A stretch of 34,343 nt of DNA from CBFIJI01 sp965662885 (GCA_965662885.1 CBFIJI010000013.1:1-34343); one strand, 5' to 3'. Positions 15,683-24,938 are shown, counted from the stretch's first letter. Notes: generated by a model from the letters alone, not told the origin. Program-made: numbers and translations.

Positions 15683-18295
15683 ATGAAAGCTGCTCAAATA
15701 AGAGAAAACTTCCTAAAATTTTTTCAATCAAAAACGCATAGCATTGTCCCTTCTGCACCCATGGTGATCAAAGATGATCCTACCTTAATGTTTACGAATG
15801 CTGGCATGAATCAATTTAAAGAATATTTCTTGGGAAATGCCGTACCCAAAACAACTCGGGTTGCAGATACACAAAAGTGTCTTCGTGTTTCCGGAAAACA
15901 CAATGATTTAGAGGAAGTTGGTATTGACACCTATCACCACACCTTTTTTGAAATGTTGGGGAATTGGAGTTTTGGTGATTATTTTAAAAAAGAAGCGATT
16001 GCATGGGCTTGGGAATTGTTTACGGAAGTTTATAAGATAGACCCAGAAAAACTCTATGTTACAATTTTCGAAGGAGCTGAAGAGGAGGGGATTTCTAAGG
16101 ATCAAGAAGCCTATAATTATTGGAAGGAAATTCTTCCAGAGGAGCGAATTTTACTCGGAAACAAAAAAGACAATTTTTGGGAAATGGGCGATCAAGGTCC
16201 GTGTGGTCCTTGTTCAGAAATTCATGTGGACATCCGCTCCGAAGAAGAAAAGCTGAAAATTCCTGGTGCTGAATTGGTCAATCAAGATCATCCACAAGTC
16301 ATTGAGGTTTGGAATCTTGTTTTTATGGAATTTAACCGAAAAGCCGATGGAAGTCTTGAAAAATTACCCGCAAAACATGTAGATACTGGAATGGGGTTTG
16401 AACGCCTGTGTATGGTACTACAGGAAAAGACTTCAAATTATGACACTGATGTCTTTACTCCATTAATCAGAGAAATTGAAACCTTAACACAATCCACCTA
16501 CGCAAAAGACGAAACCACAGATCGCGCCATTCGTGTTATTGCTGACCATGTCAGAACAGTTTATTTCGCAATTGCTGATGGACAGCTCCCTAGTAATAAT
16601 GGTGCTGGATATGTTATTCGAAGAATTTTAAGACGTGCTATTCGTTACGGGTTTACTTTTTTGAATCAAAAAGAGCCTTTTATTCATAAGTTAGTTCCCG
16701 TTTTGGAGCAACAAATGGGTTCGGTCTTTCCAGAATTGAAAAGGGAACACCAATTGGCTTTTAATGTGATTCGCGAAGAAGAAACCTCATTTCTTAAAAC
16801 ACTAGACCAAGGTTTAGTGCTTCTTGATGTCATTATTAAAAACAACTCTTCGAAACAGATTAGTGGATCCAAAGTTTTCGAACTCTATGACACGTTTGGT
16901 TTCCCATTAGACTTAACAGCTTTAATTGCAAAAGAACGCGGATATGAAATTGATGAAGCTGGATTTCACGAAGCCATGGAAGGCCAAAAGTCACGCTCTC
17001 GTGCAGCAGCAGCAACTAATATGGACGACTGGGTCCTTGTTCGTGAAGATGATGTGGAAGAATTTGTCGGATATGATTTATTAAAAACAGATGTAAAAAT
17101 CACCCGTTACCGGAAAATCAATACCAGTAAAGAGGGGGATTTTTACCAATTGGTATTTAACATGACTCCTTTCTATCCAGAAGGCGGAGGACAAGTAGGC
17201 GATAAAGGTTATTTAGAAACGTCCAATGGGACAATCATTTACATTAGGGACACCAAAAAAGAAAATAATCTTATTCTCCACTACACTAAAAACTTACCAG
17301 AAAAAATAACGGAAACCTTTAAGGCTGTTGTGGAGACGGAACAACGGAACCGAACAGCCTCCAACCATACGGCAACACATTTGATGCATCAAGCCTTACG
17401 TAAGGTGTTGGGTACTCACGTGGAGCAAAAAGGATCCATGGTACATTCGGGAATGTTTCGTTTTGATTTTTCCCATTTTGCAAAAGTTACCCCAGAGGAA
17501 CTCAAGCAAGTGGAGCAATTTGTAAATGCGAGAATTCAAGAACAAATACCTTTGGAAGAACAACGAAATGTTCCCTTTCAACAAGCAGTTAATGAAGGAG
17601 CAATCGCTCTTTTTGGAGAGAAATATGGCGACACTGTTCGAACCATTCGCTTCGGTAAATCCATGGAGCTTTGTGGAGGAACCCATGTGGACAACACCTC
17701 CAAAATTTGGCATTTTAAGATTCGCTCTGAAGGTGCAGTAGCTTCTGGGATTCGGCGAATTGAAGCCATCACTGGAGCTGCCGCCAAAACGTATTTTGAG
17801 GAACAAACTATCTTGATGGAATCTGTCAATAACGTATTGAAAAATCCCCAAGACACCCTAAAAGCACTCCAAAGCCTTCAAGAGGAAAACAGTAACTTAA
17901 AAAAAGAATTAGCAACCCTTTCCAAATTAAAAACGCAGGTTCTGAAAAAAGAATTAGCCGCTCAAATTGAAGATTTCGAAGGTATTCGTTTTTTAGCCAA
18001 AGAAGTTGATTTAGATGCGCAAGGATTGAAAGATGTGTCTTTCGAAATGGGAGCTCAAATTGAAAATTTAGTATTGGTTTTAGCCTCTGGTAAAACTGGA
18101 AAACCCTTGATGAGTTGTTACGTGTCCAAAAGCTTAGTAGAGACGAAAGGGATTAATGCCGTTCAGATGGTACGGAGTTTAGGAAAGTATATTCAAGGAG
18201 GAGGAGGTGGACAAGCTTTCTTTGCAACTGCAGGAGGAAAAAATGTGGAAGGTATCCAAGAGGCACTAACTGCAGCTAAGGACACCCTCCAATAA
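15683..18295 (+). CDS. alaS: Alanyl-tRNA synthetase
   Basis: Charges tRNA-Ala in the cytoplasm. The 870-residue protein has a class II catalytic core starting MKAAQIRENFLKFF with MFTNAGMNQFKEYFLG, then RVIADHVRT and GAGYVIRRILRRAIR. The editing domain has the Zn ligands His562-x3-His566 (HTATHLMH) and Cys664/His668 in CGGTH. The C-terminal oligomerisation/tRNA-binding domain ends with GGGGGQAFFATAGG. The length is normal. Four bases separate its stop from the convergent DUF4136 lipoprotein. Confidence 0.98.
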   Translation: MKAAQIRENFLKFFQSKTHSIVPSAPMVIKDDPTLMFTNAGMNQFKEYFLGNAVPKTTRVADTQKCLRVSGKHNDLEEVGIDTYHHTFFEMLGNWSFGDYFKKEAIAWAWELFTEVYKIDPEKLYVTIFEGAEEEGISKDQEAYNYWKEILPEERILLGNKKDNFWEMGDQGPCGPCSEIHVDIRSEEEKLKIPGAELVNQDHPQVIEVWNLVFMEFNRKADGSLEKLPAKHVDTGMGFERLCMVLQEKTSNYDTDVFTPLIREIETLTQSTYAKDETTDRAIRVIADHVRTVYFAIADGQLPSNNGAGYVIRRILRRAIRYGFTFLNQKEPFIHKLVPVLEQQMGSVFPELKREHQLAFNVIREEETSFLKTLDQGLVLLDVIIKNNSSKQISGSKVFELYDTFGFPLDLTALIAKERGYEIDEAGFHEAMEGQKSRSRAAAATNMDDWVLVREDDVEEFVGYDLLKTDVKITRYRKINTSKEGDFYQLVFNMTPFYPEGGGQVGDKGYLETSNGTIIYIRDTKKENNLILHYTKNLPEKITETFKAVVETEQRNRTASNHTATHLMHQALRKVLGTHVEQKGSMVHSGMFRFDFSHFAKVTPEELKQVEQFVNARIQEQIPLEEQRNVPFQQAVNEGAIALFGEKYGDTVRTIRFGKSMELCGGTHVDNTSKIWHFKIRSEGAVASGIRRIEAITGAAAKTYFEEQTILMESVNNVLKNPQDTLKALQSLQEENSNLKKELATLSKLKTQVLKKELAAQIEDFEGIRFLAKEVDLDAQGLKDVSFEMGAQIENLVLVLASGKTGKPLMSCYVSKSLVETKGINAVQMVRSLGKYIQGGGGGQAFFATAGGKNVEGIQEALTAAKDTLQ

Positions 18296-18299
18296 ATTT

Positions 18300-18800
18300 T
18301 TATTCTATTCCTGGAGGATAATTGCTAAGAATTTGTTGGACGAAAAGCATAATGCGTTCGTCTCGATTCTTGGTGTATTCGCTAATTGCACCACGACCTT
18401 TTCCTTGCCAAACGAGTTGTTTTGACTCAGCATCGATAAAGTTGATAAAGAGCGTTCCTTCAGTTTGTGAAGTTACACTGCTGTAATTAGGTCCCCAAAA
18501 CCAAGGATTCCACCCCATATTATTGACATAAACTTTTTCCTTTGCTTTGGTCGTGAAGGTTACCAATAAATTAGGATTTTCAGATTTCTTAAGTCCCTTT
18601 TGCTCCAAATTATGGTCCAAAGCCCTTAAAATTCTCCTTTTGTCAAGATCGGAAATAACCACTTGATCAATGTGTGGTTTAAGATAGGCGAAGGTGGTGT
18701 ATTTGTTGAAATCAACCCCCTGATCATAATCAGTAAAAACTCTTACAGAACTGCAAGAAGTAAAAAAAATAAGACAACTAATTAAGCAGAAATTTTTCAT
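18300..18800 (-). CDS. DUF4136 lipoprotein
   Basis: The 166-residue protein has a lipoprotein signal ending FFTSC (Cys16). A compact domain follows, with the usual DUF4136 opening in which TDYDQGVDFNKYTTFAYL leads into paired strands, and a later TLFINFIDAESKQLVWQGKG strand pair. The family is widespread among Bacteroidota and Proteobacteria and is of unknown function. It lies 46 bases after the DUF5522 gene on the same strand, probably one transcript. Confidence 0.85.
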   Translation of the reverse strand: MKNFCLISCLIFFTSCSSVRVFTDYDQGVDFNKYTTFAYLKPHIDQVVISDLDKRRILRALDHNLEQKGLKKSENPNLLVTFTTKAKEKVYVNNMGWNPWFWGPNYSSVTSQTEGTLFINFIDAESKQLVWQGKGRGAISEYTKNRDERIMLFVQQILSNYPPGIE

Positions 18801-18846
18801 CGTAAAAATATTTTATAGTAAAAAAAAATCAAAAACTGTGCCGACT

Positions 18847-19008
18847 TTAATTTCCCCTTTTGGGATCATATCCGTATGGGCAATGCCGACAATTGTTTTG
18901 ACAACAATATCCACGTTTGAGGTGGTACTTTTCAGTAAAAACTTTATAACCCTCTGGAGTAAGATAAAAATCATCTTCTTCTAAAGGAGGTAGTGATCTT
19001 CGGGCCAT
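18847..19008 (-). CDS. DUF5522 cysteine-rich mini-protein
   Basis: This 53-residue protein was read directly from the minus strand, from ATG at 19008 to TAA at 18847. It contains DDFYLTPEGYKVFTEKYHL, then RGYCCQNNCRHCPYGYDP. The C-C-x3-C-x2-C cluster (Cys35, 36, 40, 43, with His42) could bind metal. This matches the DUF5522 family, a small protein common in Bacteroidota and of unknown function. Its ATG is 30 bases from the divergent PLP-enzyme ATG, so the two promoters must overlap coding sequence or each other. The DUF4136 lipoprotein follows on the same strand. Confidence 0.85.
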   Translation of the reverse strand: MARRSLPPLEEDDFYLTPEGYKVFTEKYHLKRGYCCQNNCRHCPYGYDPKRGN

Positions 19009-19038
19009 TTTAATGTAAATTTAGAGCTCAAAAAACAA

Positions 19039-19968
19039 ATGAAAACCAAACAAGATTTTTTTGAACTAGATAAAATTAGTGTAAATCAAGCAGTTTATGA
19101 TTTTAATCAATACAAAATTGCTTTGAAACGGGAAGATTTATTGCATCCCACGATTTCTGGAAACAAGTTTCGTAAATTAAAGTACAATTTGGCAGAGGCT
19201 GTTCGGGAATCATACACGGTTTTTTTAACGTTTGGGGGAGCTTTCTCAAATCATCTTGCTGCTGTTGCAGCACTTGGGAAACGGTTTAATTTTAAAACAA
19301 TTGGAGTTGTTCGGGGTGAAGAATGGCAACAAAAATGGAAGGAAAGTCCTACCCTAGTTTTTTGTAAAGGTCAAGGAATGGAATTTCATTTTATTTCTCG
19401 AACCGATTATCGCCTTAAAAAGAAAAGTAATGGTGTTCAAAAACTACTTGCTTCTTCTGATAAAATATATGTACTTCCGGAGGGAGGCACCAATAGTTTA
19501 GCCATTAAAGGCTGTAAAGAAATCTTGTCTGAGGAAGATCATCAATTTGAGGTCATCTGTTGTAGTGTTGGAACTGGAGGAACATTGGCAGGGTTGATTG
19601 AAGGAGCTCAACCCCATCAAAAGGTTTTGGGTTTTGCAGCTTTAAAAAATAAAGACTTAGAAAACGAAATCAAACACTTTACAACTAAAGATAACTGGGA
19701 AATTATCCACGACTATACTTTTGGAGGCTATGCAAAAGTAAAGCCTGAATTGATTGCCTTTATGAACGCTTTTTATCAACAACACCAAATTCCCTTGGAT
19801 CCAATTTACAACGGAAAGATGCTTTTTGGTATTTTTGACCTAATAAAACAAAACAAATGGCCATGGGGCAAGAAAATATTGGGTATTCACTCCGGTGGAT
19901 TACAAGGAATTCAAGGAATGAATTTTCACCTCCAAAAAAAAGGATGGCCTTTAATTCAACCACTTTGA
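19039..19968 (+). CDS. PLP-dependent ACC deaminase/D-cysteine desulfhydrase-like protein
   Basis: The 309-residue protein is a fold-type II PLP enzyme. SGNKFRKLKYN at 40-50 carries the Schiff-base Lys43, GGAFSNHLAA at 66-75 the phosphate/substrate loop, and SVGTGGTLAG the PLP-phosphate loop. Homologues are annotated as 1-aminocyclopropane-1-carboxylate deaminase or D-cysteine desulfhydrase. Sequence alone does not separate these, and desulfhydrase or another D-amino-acid lyase is more likely outside plant-associated bacteria. It heads a plus-strand unit: its last 25 bases overlap the glucosaminidase start, and hemL follows. Confidence 0.83.
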   Translation: MKTKQDFFELDKISVNQAVYDFNQYKIALKREDLLHPTISGNKFRKLKYNLAEAVRESYTVFLTFGGAFSNHLAAVAALGKRFNFKTIGVVRGEEWQQKWKESPTLVFCKGQGMEFHFISRTDYRLKKKSNGVQKLLASSDKIYVLPEGGTNSLAIKGCKEILSEEDHQFEVICCSVGTGGTLAGLIEGAQPHQKVLGFAALKNKDLENEIKHFTTKDNWEIIHDYTFGGYAKVKPELIAFMNAFYQQHQIPLDPIYNGKMLFGIFDLIKQNKWPWGKKILGIHSGGLQGIQGMNFHLQKKGWPLIQPL

Positions 19969-20762
19969 ATAAAATTGTAATCCTTTTGGTTACGCTGTTT
20001 TTGGTCTCCTGCGGATCTTCCCGAAAAAAAGTGTATGCCACCAATCCAAAACCTGTTTCTCAAAGACAGGCTAGCATTAATAATGCTCCCCAAAAGAAAA
20101 CGAACAGCATTCCTAAAAAGCGGACTACGGATGAAAAAGTGCGAGATTATGTCCAAGAATATTCAGCTATGGCTCAAATGGAAATGAAAAAATTCAAAAT
20201 TCCAGCGAGCATTACTTTGGCTCAGGGGATTTTAGAATCTGGAATGGGGGAAAGCCGTTTGGCAAGGAAGGCAAATAACCATTTTGGAATCAAATGCCAC
20301 AAAGGTTGGCGGGGTAAACGTATTTATCATGACGATGATAAAAGAAATGAATGTTTTCGGGTGTATAAGGATCCGATCAAATCCTATCGCGATCATTCTT
20401 TATTTCTAGCAAATCGGCAGCGTTATGCTTTTTTATTTGATATTAATACGAAGAATTATAAAGCTTGGGCCAAAGGCCTAAAAAAAGCAGGATATGCAAC
20501 AGATCCCAACTATCCCAAAAAGCTTATTGGATTGATTGAACGCTATAATTTGACTTCTTACGACAGAAGAAACAATATAAAAAACAAACTTGAAACTAAG
20601 GTGGTAACAAAAGCCATTGAACACCAAGTAAAAAAGGGGGACACCCTCTATTCCATCTCCAAACACTACAATGTTTCCATGGATAAAATCATTAGTAAAA
20701 ACACCATTGATGGGAATACCATCTATCTTGGTCAAATTTTAATAATTCCCAACAGTCAATAA
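19944..20762 (+). CDS. Glucosaminidase (GH73-like) lipoprotein with LysM
   Basis: A peptidoglycan hydrolase of 272 residues. The ATG at 19944 is chosen because it gives a lipoprotein signal, NKIVILLVTLFLVSC (Cys23). The open frame extends upstream only within the preceding gene. The Lys-rich linker (27-65) is followed by a glucosaminidase domain: ITLAQGILESGMGESRLA with catalytic Glu98, NNHFGIKCH, then a YAF-type segment and AGYATDPNYPKKL. One LysM domain at 227-268 (KKGDTLYSISKHYNVS, ending IYLGQILIIP) binds glycan. It overlaps the PLP enzyme gene by 25 bases in another frame and ends 4 bases before hemL. Confidence 0.9.
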   Translation: MAFNSTTLNKIVILLVTLFLVSCGSSRKKVYATNPKPVSQRQASINNAPQKKTNSIPKKRTTDEKVRDYVQEYSAMAQMEMKKFKIPASITLAQGILESGMGESRLARKANNHFGIKCHKGWRGKRIYHDDDKRNECFRVYKDPIKSYRDHSLFLANRQRYAFLFDINTKNYKAWAKGLKKAGYATDPNYPKKLIGLIERYNLTSYDRRNNIKNKLETKVVTKAIEHQVKKGDTLYSISKHYNVSMDKIISKNTIDGNTIYLGQILIIPNSQ

Positions 20763-20766
20763 ATTT

Positions 20767-22053
20767 ATGCAATATCAAAGAAGTAGTGCCTTATTTCAAG
20801 CGGCACAAAACGTTATACCTGGAGGGGTTAATTCCCCAGTACGTGCCTTTAAAGCTGTCGGTGGAACACCCATATTTGTCAAAAAAGCAAAAGGGGCTTA
20901 CCTCTATGATGAAGATGGTAATACATTGATTGATTATATCTCTAGTTGGGGGCCAATGATTTTAGGGCATGCTTTTGAACCGGTTTTAGAAGCCGTTAAA
21001 ACCCGAGCTGATTTGGGGACTTCTTATGGTATGCCTACAGAATTGGAAACTCAAATTGCGGAATTAGCAGTGTCAATGGTACCCAACATTGATAAAATCC
21101 GTATGGTTAATTCTGGAACAGAAGCCTGTATGAGTGCGGTACGATTGGCAAGAGGATATACCGGACGAGAAAAAATCATCAAGTTTGCTGGATGCTATCA
21201 CGGGCATTCTGATGCTTTTTTGATTCAAGCGGGGAGTGGTGCGGTCACCTTTGGTGCTCCTAACAGTCCTGGTGTTACTGCAGGGACAGCCAAGGATACG
21301 CTTTTAGCCCAATATAACGACCTTGAGGGGGTGTCTGCTCTATTCGAGCAACAAGGAGAACAAATTGCAGGGATTATTATTGAACCTGTAGCAGGTAATA
21401 TGGGGTGTATTCCCCCACAACCTGATTTTATCAAGGGACTTCGTGACCTTTGTGATGCAAATGATGCGTTATTAATTTTTGATGAGGTGATGACTGGCTT
21501 CCGATTGGCCAGAGGGGGAGCACAAGAACGCTTGGGTATTCGCGCGGATATTGTCACTTTTGGAAAGGTATTGGGCGGAGGATTACCCGTAGGAGCATTT
21601 GCAGCTAACGCAAAAATTATGGGTCATTTGGCTCCTGAAGGCCCTGTTTATCAAGCGGGTACACTTAGTGGGAATCCATTAGCAATGGCAGCAGGATATA
21701 CGATGCTTAAAACCTTAAACGATAATCCAGAAATTTTTAAAAGCTTGGATAAAAAAACAGCATCCCTACATGAGGGCATGGACAGCGTTCTTCGTGATAA
21801 AGGAATTCCTTATCAAATCAATCGTTTTGGATCCATGATTTCCCTTCACTTTACAGAACAGCCCGTTAAGGATTTTAAAACAGCAGCTTTGGGCAATAAC
21901 GACTCTTTTAAAAACTATTTCCATGGGATGCTGGAAAGAGGGGTTTATTTGCCTCCCAGTGCTTTTGAAAGCTACTTTTTAAATGATGCCTTGTCCAGTT
22001 CAGACATCGATAAAACCCTTACTGCTTTTAAAGCAGTAATGGCTTCTTTTTAA
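20767..22053 (+). CDS. hemL: Glutamate-1-semialdehyde 2,1-aminomutase
   Basis: Makes 5-aminolevulinate from glutamate-1-semialdehyde in the C5 route to haem; PLP enzyme, cytoplasmic. The 428-residue protein shows GGVNSPVRAF near the N-terminus, MVNSGTEACMSAVRLARG, the PLP-Asp block LIFDEVMTGFR and the Schiff-base Lys267 in TFGKVLGGGLPVGAF. The length is typical. It starts 4 bases after the glucosaminidase stop, so it is probably co-transcribed although the functions are unrelated. Confidence 0.97.
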   Translation: MQYQRSSALFQAAQNVIPGGVNSPVRAFKAVGGTPIFVKKAKGAYLYDEDGNTLIDYISSWGPMILGHAFEPVLEAVKTRADLGTSYGMPTELETQIAELAVSMVPNIDKIRMVNSGTEACMSAVRLARGYTGREKIIKFAGCYHGHSDAFLIQAGSGAVTFGAPNSPGVTAGTAKDTLLAQYNDLEGVSALFEQQGEQIAGIIIEPVAGNMGCIPPQPDFIKGLRDLCDANDALLIFDEVMTGFRLARGGAQERLGIRADIVTFGKVLGGGLPVGAFAANAKIMGHLAPEGPVYQAGTLSGNPLAMAAGYTMLKTLNDNPEIFKSLDKKTASLHEGMDSVLRDKGIPYQINRFGSMISLHFTEQPVKDFKTAALGNNDSFKNYFHGMLERGVYLPPSAFESYFLNDALSSSDIDKTLTAFKAVMASF

Positions 22054-22205
22054 GACTTGATTAAAACTATAAAGCCATCAATGGGTTTTGTCTTTACTGT
22101 AATAATGGGATTGTTTCCCTTTTGGCACCTTTTGGCAATGCTTATCATTTGAAATTTTCCATACGTATGGACTCCCCAAAAATTTATGTGAGAAATAAAC
22201 ACTTT

Positions 22206-22244
22206 AAAAACAAAAAATCCATTACCGCCCTAAGGCAGTAATGG
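22206..22244 (-). terminator. Rho-independent terminator of the Spy/CpxP-like gene
   Basis: On the minus strand CCATTACTGCC pairs with GGCGGTAATGG around TTAG, then ATTTTTTGTTTTT. The internal pair is a U-G wobble on this strand but would be an A-C mismatch on plus, which fixes the direction. It lies 25 nt after the stop codon. Confidence 0.85.
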
Positions 22245-22269
22245 ACAAACTAAACCAACATTAAAAAAA

Positions 22270-22707
22270 CTAATTCCAATTTCTAGGACCACGAAGACGT
22301 TGCATCTTATGTTTTCTCGTGACCCTATTTTTTTTCATTTCAAGTTTTGCCATTTGGGATTTCCGTTGCCTTTTTTTCCACATTTCATATTGTGCAGATG
22401 TCAAAATAGCTTTTAAATTTTCTTGAAAGGATTCTAGGTGTTCCAAATGTGCTAAACGCATTTTAAATTTTTCCTCACTAGAAAGTTGTTCCCTATTTTT
22501 TGGGCGTTTTGGACGTGCTTTCAAGTGTTCTTCAAGTACGTTTTGAATACGTTCCTCTTGAACCTTTGTTAAATCCAATTTTAAACGCATTTCTTTTGCT
22601 TGTAAAATGGAATGTTGTTTTGGGGTCATTTTTTCTTTAATGATAGTAGCATCTTCTTGTGCTATTAAAGAAAGTGGCAATAAAAGTAAAAGTATAAGCT
22701 GTTTCAT
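22270..22707 (-). CDS. Small secreted Spy/CpxP-like helical protein
   Basis: The 145-residue protein has a signal peptide MKQLILLLLLPLSLIAQ, then an almost entirely helical, highly charged body. Two segments resemble the LTxxQ repeats of the Spy/CpxP periplasmic chaperone and stress-sensor group: LDLTKVQEERIQ and ILTSAQYEMWKK. The C-terminal tail (about 110-145) is very basic. The length suits that group. Membership is inferred from these motifs only, so a general hypothetical protein remains possible. It is a single-gene unit with its own terminator. Confidence 0.6.
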   Translation of the reverse strand: MKQLILLLLLPLSLIAQEDATIIKEKMTPKQHSILQAKEMRLKLDLTKVQEERIQNVLEEHLKARPKRPKNREQLSSEEKFKMRLAHLEHLESFQENLKAILTSAQYEMWKKRQRKSQMAKLEMKKNRVTRKHKMQRLRGPRNWN

Positions 22708-23155
22708 AGCAATTTATTTTTTGTTCTCTTTTATGACCTCTCAAAATAAAATTAGTTTAAAGAATTAAGAAAACTTTAGCATTTCTTTCCTACTTTACAA
22801 TATTCATTAATTCCATGACAACTTTTCCTATGAAGTTGTTTTAGAATATCAACTGACTCGGAAAATGCCCTTTAAAAAGATGATTATTATTGGTTTTCAA
22901 AGGAATAAAAATGTGCAATGGAAAACGGAACTTGATCAAAGCTTTTAAAGAATATGCGGGAGATTATCATTGTCGATCTTCTTAATAATTCTCCTTCAGA
23001 ACTTTGGTAAACTCAGCTGATATTTTCAACCCTCCTTATTTCCCCATGTTTAATCTGATGCTATTTTTCATAGAAGGCCTATGATTTGGTATGAGATTGG
23101 GATAAAAAACCCTATGCTTATCCTAGCTCAATTTTTAATGGAACGAAAATAAACG
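22708..23155. other. 448-base gap, no recognised gene
   Basis: This stretch lies between the starts and stops of two minus-strand genes. Six-frame reading gives only short fragments, such as a 19-codon plus-strand frame MREIIIVDLLNNSPSELW near 22954, and a later frame with NPPYFPMFNLMLFFIEG. Neither has a usable full frame or a family I recognise. It may be a decayed gene or the 5' region of the Spy-like gene. Confidence 0.45.
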
Positions 23156-24856
23156 TTAAGGATTTACAACACTGCACCAAAGGCCATCTTCTGTTTTCTT
23201 TACTTCTGCTAGTTTGTTTTTGGTAAGTCCTTTTATGGCTTTATCCCATTTTTTATTACTCAAACCTACTTTTTCCTTAAGGCTGTTCAATAGAATAGGG
23301 GACTCTTTTTTTAATAAGTCAAGAATCAACTTTTCTTCTTCAGCAAGGGGAATGGTTTTCCTTTCGGGTTTCATTTGAGGAAAGAAAAGGACTTCTTGAA
23401 TAGAACTGTTGTTGGTCATTAACATTACCAAACGGTCAATTCCGATCCCAATTCCAGAAGTAGGAGGCATCCCATATTCCAAGGCTCTTAGGAAATCTTG
23501 ATCGATAAACATGGCCTCATCATCGCCTTTTTCACTGAGCGCAAGCTGGGCTTCAAAACGTTCTCTTTGGTCAATGGGGTCATTTAATTCAGAATAGGCA
23601 TTGGCCAATTCTTTACCGTTGACCATCAATTCAAAACGTTCAGTCAATTTTGGATTATCCCGGTGTTCTTTGGTCAAAGGACTCATGGACTTGGGGTAAT
23701 CCGTAATAAAAGTGGGTTGGATATAATGGTGTTCACATTTTTCCCCAAAAATTTCATCGATCAACTTTCCTTCACCCATTGTATCGTCAACTTCCAAGCC
23801 AAGCTTTTTGGCTGTAGCACGTAATTCGTTTTCATCCATTTCTGAGACATCAATCCCCGTATGAACTTGTATAGCTTCTAAAATTGGGACACGCGGGTAA
23901 GGCGCCTTAAAGTCAATGGTATGTTCTCCTACCGTTAATTTTGTAGTTTGATGAGTATCTGTTGCCACTTTTTCCAAAAGGGCTTCCGTAGTCTCCATCA
24001 TCCAGAAATAATCCTTGTAGGCAACATACAATTCCATGACTGTAAATTCAGGATTGTGGGTGCGGTCCATACCTTCATTTCGGAAATCTTTAGAGAATTC
24101 ATAGACACCATCAAAGCCTCCAACAATTAAACGTTTTAAATACAATTCATTCGCAATACGGAGGTAGAGGGGAATATTTAACGCATTGTGGTGAGTCACA
24201 AAGGGGCGGGCAGAAGCCCCTCCAGGAATAGGTTGCAAAATCGGAGTTTCCACTTCCAAGTACGCTTTGGCATTAAAAAATTCCCGAATACTATTAGTGA
24301 TTTTTGTTCTTTTAATAAAGGTGTCTTTTACCTTGGGATTGACAATTAAATCAACATAACGTTGTCGATAACGTTGCTCCGCATCATTAAATTCGTCATA
24401 AGTGTTTCCATCTGAATCTGTTTTGGGAAGAGGAAGCGGTCGTAAGGTTTTATTTAAGAGGGTAAATGTTTTGACAAGGACTGTTTTTTCTCCAACTTGT
24501 GTGGTGAATAAGTCCCCTTCAATTCCAATAATATCTCCAATATCTAGGAGTTTTTTATAGACATCATTATAAAGTGTTTTATTTTCATCAGGGCAAATCT
24601 CATCGCGGTTAAAGTACAATTGAATGCGCCCTTGACTATCTTGTAGTTCGGCAAAACTTGCTTTTCCTTGAATCCTTCTAGACATAAGACGTCCGGCAAC
24701 AATAACCCGTTTTCCTTCTACAAAGTTGGCCTTGATTTCTTGTGAATTGTGGTTTACTGGAAATAATGGGGCAGGATAAGGATTAATCCCTAGTTGTAAC
24801 AAGCTTTGTAATTTTTCTCTACGGATGATTTCTTGTTCTGAAAGTGAAGTCGCCAT
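23156..24856 (-). CDS. lysS: Lysyl-tRNA synthetase (class II) with C-terminal extension
   Basis: Charges tRNA-Lys. The 566-residue protein has an N-terminal OB-fold anticodon-binding domain (VIVAGRLMSRRIQGKASFAE), then the class II core. Motif 2 is FRNEGMDRTHNPEFTVMELY and motif 3 contains GIGIGIDRLVMLMTN. It is about 60 residues longer than E. coli LysS. The excess is a C-terminal tail (about 505-566) with LLNSLKEKVGLSNKKWDKAIKG spread over predicted helices and ending DGLWCSVVNP, which looks like a winged-helix-type module. The first gene on the right is divergent. Function is certain; the role of the tail is unknown. Confidence 0.97.
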   Translation of the reverse strand: MATSLSEQEIIRREKLQSLLQLGINPYPAPLFPVNHNSQEIKANFVEGKRVIVAGRLMSRRIQGKASFAELQDSQGRIQLYFNRDEICPDENKTLYNDVYKKLLDIGDIIGIEGDLFTTQVGEKTVLVKTFTLLNKTLRPLPLPKTDSDGNTYDEFNDAEQRYRQRYVDLIVNPKVKDTFIKRTKITNSIREFFNAKAYLEVETPILQPIPGGASARPFVTHHNALNIPLYLRIANELYLKRLIVGGFDGVYEFSKDFRNEGMDRTHNPEFTVMELYVAYKDYFWMMETTEALLEKVATDTHQTTKLTVGEHTIDFKAPYPRVPILEAIQVHTGIDVSEMDENELRATAKKLGLEVDDTMGEGKLIDEIFGEKCEHHYIQPTFITDYPKSMSPLTKEHRDNPKLTERFELMVNGKELANAYSELNDPIDQRERFEAQLALSEKGDDEAMFIDQDFLRALEYGMPPTSGIGIGIDRLVMLMTNNSSIQEVLFFPQMKPERKTIPLAEEEKLILDLLKKESPILLNSLKEKVGLSNKKWDKAIKGLTKNKLAEVKKTEDGLWCSVVNP

Positions 24857-24873
24857 TGCTTAAATTTATCTTG

Positions 24874-24881
24874 CAAAGATA
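24874..24881 (-). promoter_or_regulatory. -7 promoter element of lysS
   Basis: The minus strand reads TATCTTTG (exact TAnnTTTG), 18 bases before the lysS ATG, followed by CAAGA. Candidate -33 TTGs lie at 15 and 24 bases, neither ideal. Confidence 0.6.
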
Positions 24882-24914
24882 CACTTCTATAAAAATCAAC
24901 GGGAGCAAAATTTG

Positions 24915-24922
24915 TATCTTTG
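24915..24922 (+). promoter_or_regulatory. -7 promoter element of the yqaE-lipB unit
   Basis: TATCTTTG (exact TAnnTTTG) lies 17 bases before the YqaE ATG. It mirrors the identical lysS element 33 bases away on the other strand. No -33 TTG was found at the usual spacing. Confidence 0.6.
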
Positions 24923-24938
24923 CTGAAGTAAAAAAAAT

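Noticed and set aside
22081..22152. A 23-codon hydrophobic frame, MGFVFTVIMGLFPFWHLLAM and three more residues.
   Set aside because: It is too short to judge, has no promoter or family match, and lies between a plus-strand stop and a minus-strand terminator.
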